Assembly: GCA_025936045.1 (NCBI GenBank) | Contig: JAICUB010000024.1 | Span: 1 to 64,000, forward strand | DNA length: 64,000 nt | Source of the DNA: Polyangiaceae bacterium | GTDB lineage: Bacteria; Myxococcota_A; Polyangia; Polyangiales; Polyangiaceae | Reading direction: 5' to 3' | Part shown: positions 58,694 to 64,000 of the stretch, one piece after another | How positions within the stretch are numbered: the first letter of the stretch is position 1 | Layout: every line of letters starts with the position of its first letter | Made by a program: the position numbers and the translations under genes | Notes under the pieces: generated by a model | The model's input: only the letters and a program-made list of their open reading frames with translations | Database searches by the model: none | Told to the model about the DNA's origin: nothing

Positions 58694-59490
58694 ACACGAC
58701 CGCCGCCGAAGCCCCGCGCCTGCGAGCGCTCGTCGTCGAGGACGAGTGGCCGGCGCGAAACTACCTGGTCGAGCTGCTCGAGGGCACGGGCGCGGCGCAG
58801 GTGGTCGGCGCCGTGGGCCACGCCGACGAAGCGCGCCGCATCCTGAGCGAAGGCCGGGAACGTCTCGCCGTCGATGTCGCGTTCGTCGACATCGAGCTCG
58901 CGGAAAAGAGCGCGCGGGCCGGGCTCGAGCTCGCTCGCGAGCTCGTCGGCACGCCGCGTGCGCCGCTCTTCGTGTTCGCGACGGCCTACGAGCAGCACGC
59001 GCTCGAAGCGTTCGAGCTCGGCGCGGCCGACTACCTTCTGAAGCCGTTCACCGAAGAGCGCGTCGGCCAATGCACGGATCGCTTGCTCGCGCGCTTCCCG
59101 GGACGCAATTCGGCGCAGGCGAGCTCGACGGCACGCATCGTCGCGCGCAAGGGCAACGGGCTCGTCTTCCTCGACCGCGACGAAGTGTGGGCCTTCGAAG
59201 CGTCGGAGCGCTTGACCTTCGTGCACACACCGCACGGCACCTTCGATCTCGAGCTCTCGCTCTCGGCCATCGAGTCGAGCTTCGGCGACGCCCTCAAGCG
59301 CGTGCATCGGAGTTGGCTCGTGCACGCCGCGCAGGTGCGTGAGCTCGTGCGCGACGGCAGCGAAACACGCATCTTCGTCGGCGCCGGCCTCGGGGGTGAA
59401 CGGCGCGGCGTGTGGGTTCCGGTGGCACGGGAACGCTCGGCGCAGGTGCGTGCCTGGCTGCTGGCGGACACGCGCGGCCTCAAGCGATAG
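58690..59490 (+). CDS. LytTR-family response regulator
   Basis: The 266-residue product has a REC domain (ALVVEDEWPARNYLVELL, phosphoacceptor Asp67 in FVDIEL, FATAYEQHALEAFELGAADYLLKPF) and a LytTR DNA-binding domain from about residue 150 (GNGLVFLDRDEVWAFEASERLTFVHT, LKRVHRSWLVHAAQVREL). LytTR proteins bind direct repeats upstream of target promoters. Given the downstream efflux genes, starting 123 nt later, self-contained control of that operon is likely. The GTG start overlaps the kinase stop. Confidence 0.93.
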   Translation: MNTTAAEAPRLRALVVEDEWPARNYLVELLEGTGAAQVVGAVGHADEARRILSEGRERLAVDVAFVDIELAEKSARAGLELARELVGTPRAPLFVFATAYEQHALEAFELGAADYLLKPFTEERVGQCTDRLLARFPGRNSAQASSTARIVARKGNGLVFLDRDEVWAFEASERLTFVHTPHGTFDLELSLSAIESSFGDALKRVHRSWLVHAAQVRELVRDGSETRIFVGAGLGGERRGVWVPVARERSAQVRAWLLADTRGLKR

Positions 59491-59613
59491 TGTCCGAGCG
59501 CTCGCGCGGTTCGTCGCTCGGCGGCGGCGGCTCGTGACGAGGCAAGCACGCTTCGTCGGATTTGGCGCAAAATGCGGGACTTTACACCTACAGGCTTACG
59601 TTGGCAGTGTCGG

Positions 59614-61041
59614 ATGAAACCAGGCCGCCGCCCCTCCGTGGCCGTGTTCGCCGCCGTGCTCTCGGGACGCTTCGCGTTCGCACAAGCTCCCGCTCCCGCG
59701 CAGCCGAACGCGGCGCCGGCCGCCGAAGAGATGCCTCCGACCCCCGCGGTGGAGGATCCGATGCTCTTGCCGGTCCCGCCCCCGCACCGCTTCATCGCGT
59801 CGTGGGACGAAGCGGAGCGGCTCCTGCGCGCTCGCTCGCTCGACCTACGGAGCGCCTACGACGACATCCGGCGCGCCGAGGCGGATTCGCGGACGGCGCT
59901 CGCGGCCGTGCTGCCGACGTTGAGTGCGTCGGGCACGGCGACGCACACGATCTTGGATCTACCGAAGCGGTCGAGCGTCGCGGTCGTCGACCAAACGGGC
60001 AACCTCACGACCACGAGCGGCGGCTCGAACACGTATTCGGCGAGCGTGCGCGCGTCGATTTCGCTGATCAACTTCCAGGCGTGGCACCAGATCGGCAGCG
60101 CCCGCGCGGGCGAAGACGTCGCGCGTCTGTCGTACGAGGACCTCGAGCGCACGACGGCCGCCGGGCTCGCGACCGCGATCGCGCAGAACGTGACGGCCGA
60201 GCGTGTCTCCGAACTCGGCCGCGTGGGCTTGCGTAACGCGCTCGAGCGACTCGCGCTCACGGAAGCCAAGGAGCGCACCGGCACCGCGACCGGCCTCGAC
60301 ATCGTGCGCGCACGACAAGACGTGGCGAGCGCGCGGAGCTCACTCGTCAATAGCGACGAGGCGCTCAGAAAATCCCGTGAGAGTCTCGGGCTCGCGGTCG
60401 GCTACACCGATCCAATCGGCGTCTTGCCCTCGACCGACCTCTCGAGCATCGAGCGGAGCGCGCTCAAATCCTGCCGACCCATCCCCGATCTCGAGCACCG
60501 TCCGGACGTGCTCGCGACGAGCAAGAACGTCGAAATCGCGAAGCGCCGCGCGACCGAAGTGGATCTCGGGTTTCTCCCGACGCTCTCGGCGGGCAGCACG
60601 CTCGGTACGAGCTTCACGGACGCGAGCAACAGCGAAGCCCACACCACCTGGAACATCCAAGCCATCCTGACGGTACCGCTCTGGGACGGCGGCGCGCGCT
60701 ACGGAGCGCGGCGCAGCGCGGCGGCTGCGGCGGATCAGAGCGCGGCTTCGCTCGAAGCCTTGCGGCGCAACAGCACCGTCGGGCTCGTGCAGGCGCGCCG
60801 CTCGGTCGACGTCGCCGAGGAGTCGCGGCACGTCGCGCAAGAAAGCCGCGATCTCGCCTACGAAGTGGATCGGCTGACACGCCTCGCCTACCAGACCGGC
60901 AAAGGCACGAGCCTCGATCTCGTGACCAGTGCCGCCGCGCTGCGGCAAGCCGAGGTAAACCTGGCCGTCGCCGAGCTCGGACTCGTGCAAGCGCGCCTCG
61001 ACAACCTGCTCACCCTCGCCAATTGCTCGGTCGCTCGATGA
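59614..61041 (+). CDS. TolC-family outer-membrane efflux protein
   Basis: The 475-residue product has a signal peptide (SGRFAFAQ), a Pro/Ala-rich segment, then the OEP layout of two long helical repeats. SWDEAERLLRARSLDLRSAYDDIRRAEADSR opens the first, and NVEIAKRRATEVDLGFLPTLSAGS the second; GGARYGARRSAAAAADQSAASLEALRRN is in the second helical hairpin. It would form the trimeric channel of a tripartite efflux pump. ATG 59614 is chosen from the signal peptide; no good ribosome site is seen. The stop overlaps the adaptor start (ATGA). Confidence 0.92.
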   Translation: MKPGRRPSVAVFAAVLSGRFAFAQAPAPAQPNAAPAAEEMPPTPAVEDPMLLPVPPPHRFIASWDEAERLLRARSLDLRSAYDDIRRAEADSRTALAAVLPTLSASGTATHTILDLPKRSSVAVVDQTGNLTTTSGGSNTYSASVRASISLINFQAWHQIGSARAGEDVARLSYEDLERTTAAGLATAIAQNVTAERVSELGRVGLRNALERLALTEAKERTGTATGLDIVRARQDVASARSSLVNSDEALRKSRESLGLAVGYTDPIGVLPSTDLSSIERSALKSCRPIPDLEHRPDVLATSKNVEIAKRRATEVDLGFLPTLSAGSTLGTSFTDASNSEAHTTWNIQAILTVPLWDGGARYGARRSAAAAADQSAASLEALRRNSTVGLVQARRSVDVAEESRHVAQESRDLAYEVDRLTRLAYQTGKGTSLDLVTSAAALRQAEVNLAVAELGLVQARLDNLLTLANCSVAR

Positions 61042-62507
61042 AAAAGTGGCTGTTTCCCTTGCTCGTGCTCGTCGCCGTCTCGGGCGGTGTCGGGTACTAC
61101 TTCTACCAGCGCGCCCATCGCCCGCCGGAGGTCCTGTACAAGACAGCGCCGCTCGAGCGGCGCAGCATCAGCTCGCGCGTGACGGCCTCCGGCACGTTGC
61201 AGGCGCGCGTGACGGTCCAGGTCGGCAGCCAGGTCTCGGGGCGCGTGCTCGCGTTGATGGCGGACTTCAATTCGAAGGTGAAAAAAGGCGAGATCGTCGC
61301 GAAGCTCGATCCGCAGCTCTTCGAGGCGGCGCTCCAGCAGGACCGCGCGAACCTGGCGGCGGCCGAGGCGAACGTCGCCAAGGCGATGGCCACCCAGACG
61401 GACGCGGATCGCCAATACGAGCGCGCCAAGACGCAGAAAGCCGAAGGTCTCGCGGCGCAGGTCGACGTCGACAGCGCACAGACGGCGGCCGCGGTCGCGC
61501 ACGCCACCGTCACGCAGGTGAAGTCACAAGTGGAGCAGGTCCGCGCGCAGGTGCACCAGGACCAGGTGAACATCTCGCTCACCGTGATCAAGTCGCCGAT
61601 CGACGGCGTCGTCATTTCGCGCAACGTGGACGTGGGTCAGACCGTCGCCGCGTCGCTGCAGGCTCCCGTGCTCTTCACGATCGCTGAGGACCTCACGAAG
61701 ATGCACATCGAGGCGAGCGTGCCGGAAAGCGACGTAGGCAAGCTCGCGGTCGACATGCCCGTGCAGTTCACGGTGGATGCGTTTCCCGGGCAGCGCTTTC
61801 GCGGCCGTATCGAACAGGTACGTAACGCCGCGGTCACCGTGCAGAACGTCGTCACGTACTTGGCCATCGTGGCGGTCGACAATCCCGAGCTCAAGCTGCG
61901 CCCGGGCATGACCGCCACCGTCACGATCGTCACCGCGCGCAAAGACGACGTCGTCGCCATCCCGAACGCCGCGCTGCGCTTCAAGCTGCCGAACGCACCC
62001 CCGCCCGGCGGACACGGGCGTGCGTCCGGCAGCGCGCATCCGGGCGGCAGCGCGCATCCCGGCGGCAGCGCGCGTCCGGGCGGCAGCGCCGCAGCCGCGG
62101 GCAGCGGGCACGGCGGTTGGCGGCATCGTCACGAGGAGGGTCCGGCGGCCAGCGCGAGCGCGGCGGCGTCGGGCGGCTCGCCGGCGGCGTCCGGCTCCGG
62201 CAGCGCCGCGGCGCCCCCGCGGAGCGGCGCACCGAGCGCGTCCGCGTCGGCGGACACCCCCTGGGCGGCAGCGAGCGACGACAGCAGCCAGAAGACGGCA
62301 TACCTGCTCAAGAACAACGCCCCCGTCGCCGTCAAAATCCGGGTCGGTATCACCGACGGCAGCTTCACCGAGGTGCTCGACGACTCGCTCAAGGAAGGCG
62401 ACGAGGTCATCGTGGAAGGCCCGCCGCCCGGGGGCGGCTCGAGCTCGCCCGCACCGCAAGGTCAAGGCCAACGCAGCGGAGCGCCGCGCATGCACGGGCC
62501 GTTCTAG
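61038..62507 (+). CDS. MacA/HlyD-family periplasmic adaptor with low-complexity insertion
   Basis: The 489-residue product has an N-terminal anchor, then the adaptor layout: barrel-sandwich halves (TASGTLQARVTVQVGSQVSGRV and TVIKSPIDGVVISRNVDVGQTV) around a coiled-coil hairpin at about 90-175, then beta-barrel and membrane-proximal parts. Between residues about 318 and 414 lies a Gly/Ser/Ala/Pro/His-rich insertion including three 6-residue GSAHPG/GSARPG units. After it the domain resumes (TAYLLKNNAPVAVKIRVGITDG). The protein links the MacB-type transporter to the TolC-like channel. The insertion is not usual for MacA. Confidence 0.92.
   Translation: MKKWLFPLLVLVAVSGGVGYYFYQRAHRPPEVLYKTAPLERRSISSRVTASGTLQARVTVQVGSQVSGRVLALMADFNSKVKKGEIVAKLDPQLFEAALQQDRANLAAAEANVAKAMATQTDADRQYERAKTQKAEGLAAQVDVDSAQTAAAVAHATVTQVKSQVEQVRAQVHQDQVNISLTVIKSPIDGVVISRNVDVGQTVAASLQAPVLFTIAEDLTKMHIEASVPESDVGKLAVDMPVQFTVDAFPGQRFRGRIEQVRNAAVTVQNVVTYLAIVAVDNPELKLRPGMTATVTIVTARKDDVVAIPNAALRFKLPNAPPPGGHGRASGSAHPGGSAHPGGSARPGGSAAAAGSGHGGWRHRHEEGPAASASAAASGGSPAASGSGSAAAPPRSGAPSASASADTPWAAASDDSSQKTAYLLKNNAPVAVKIRVGITDGSFTEVLDDSLKEGDEVIVEGPPPGGGSSSPAPQGQGQRSGAPRMHGPF
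62028..62081 (+). repeat. Three 18-bp tandem repeats inside the MacA-like gene
   Basis: Three consecutive 18-bp units (62028, 62046, 62064) encode GSAHPG, GSAHPG and GSARPG. They lie in the low-complexity insertion and could vary in copy number by slippage. Confidence 0.7.
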
Positions 62508-62534
62508 CTCGAGTAAACCAGCCTGGAAGTCAAA

Positions 62535-63259
<725 letters not shown>

Positions 63260-63263
<4 letters not shown>

Positions 63264-64000
63264 GCCTCTTCGTCACGCTTCGCATCGCGCTCCGGGCGCT
63301 CTCGCGCAATCGGCTCCGCAGCTTCCTCACGACGCTCGGCGTGATCATCGGCGTCGCCGCGGTCATCACGATGACGGCCCTCGGCGAGGGCGCCAAGGCC
63401 CGCATTCAAGCCGCGTTCGCGTCGATGGGCACCAACATGCTGGTCGTCTCCCCCGGCTCCACCTCCCTCGGCGGCGTGCGCGGCGGGCTCGGGACGATGC
63501 CGTCGCTCACCTGGGAGGATCTCAAGGCGATTCAACGCGATGTGCCGTCGGTACGCGCCGCCGCGGCCGTCTTGCGCTCGACGCAATCCGTCGTGAGCGA
63601 GACGAACAACTGGTCCACGAGCATCCAAGGGACGTCGCCCGAATATTTCGACGTGCGCAACTGGCCGATGGCGAGCGGGTCGAACATCACGCAGGGCGAC
63701 GTCGACACCGGCGCCAAAGTGATCGTGCTCGGTCAGACCGTCGTGGATCAGCTGTTCGGCCCGAACTCGGACCCCGTGGGTCAAGTCGTGCGCATCAAAC
63801 AAGTGCCGTTCAACGTCGTCGGCGTCGCGGCGAAAAAGGGACAATCTCCCATGGGGCAGGACTACGACGACACGGCGTTCGTGCCTCAATCGACCTTCGC
63901 GCAAAAGATCCAAGGCGGCCTCGGCAAGTACCTGCAGGGCACCATCTTCGTGTCCGCGACCTCCGACGCCGACACGGCACGTGCGGAAGAATCGATCGAG
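63260..64000 (+). CDS. MacB-type ABC transporter permease, N-terminal part, cut by the window edge
   Basis: 247 codons are visible from GTG 63260 to the right edge without a stop. The start LRIALRALSRNRLRSFLTTLGVIIGVAAVITM is the first membrane segment of the MacB/FtsX family. It is followed by the periplasmic MacB_PCD domain (GTNMLVVSPGS, SLTWEDLKAIQRDVPSVRAAAAV, VIVLGQTVVDQLFG, FNVVGVAAKKG). The remaining membrane segments lie beyond the window. With the TolC-like, adaptor and ATPase genes it completes a tripartite mechanotransmission pump for an unknown compound or lipopeptide. Confidence 0.94.

Overview
The window is GC-rich, densely coded chromosomal DNA of a soil-type Myxococcota (delta-proteobacterial) relative, most like Polyangiales/Sorangiineae. 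The grounds are a very high GC third position, frequent GTG/TTG starts, a C-terminal MYXO-CTERM-like sorting signal, Myxo-type disulfide repeats (DUF4215), an HNH protein with the myxobacterial helical N-terminus, and about seventeen exported (mostly lipo-) proteins that carry a Gly/Ser/Thr/Ala-rich linker after the signal sequence. I saw no rRNA, tRNA, CRISPR array, insertion sequence, prophage or replication origin.

Layout. 1-6033 (minus strand): a truncated HNH protein, a small Cys-rich protein, a FlK-like hotdog thioesterase, a seven-repeat FG-GAP lipoprotein and a large DUF4215/fibro-slime protein. 6459-9423 (plus): a fatty acid desaturase and a von Willebrand A lipoprotein. 9539-11754 (minus): a Cys-rich lipoprotein and a double YCII protein. 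11920-19607: exopolyphosphatase, a DUF2156 membrane protein, an OprO/OprP-like porin, a histidine kinase and a second porin. 19722-25646: a Gly-rich lipoprotein, then ECF sigma cassette A. 25658-40858: UppP, a His-brace polysaccharide-monooxygenase-like MYXO-CTERM protein, a SUMF1-like protein, a DUF1552/DUF1592 pair, a GH43 lipoprotein, a 1301-residue Cys-repeat lipoprotein, a REC-EAL regulator and a CAP protein. 40878-44892: a Rieske lipoprotein and ECF cassette B. 44921-53650: surface lipoproteins (GH45, beta-helix, GH16, cytochrome-like), an APC permease, a 32-residue basic protein and an SDR. 53879-57377: ECF cassette C. 57590-64000: a LytS-type kinase and LytTR regulator followed by a TolC/MacA/MacB efflux operon that runs off the right edge.

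The most coherent unusual signal is the ECF cassette, present three times in 37 kb. Each copy has a sigma factor, a translationally coupled single-span membrane protein ending in a TPR-like segment (FecR-like in copy B), a lipoprotein, and a gene for a signal-peptide protein with a predicted outer-membrane barrel. In copies A and C the barrel protein has a clearly related Cys-containing N-terminal domain. I read these as envelope-to-sigma signalling modules, which is inference. A second theme is surface display: glycan-active enzymes, adhesin-like Cys-repeat proteins, vWA proteins and haem/Fe-S proteins are nearly all lipoproteins on long flexible linkers. A third is that most tail-to-tail gene pairs have almost no space for a terminator.
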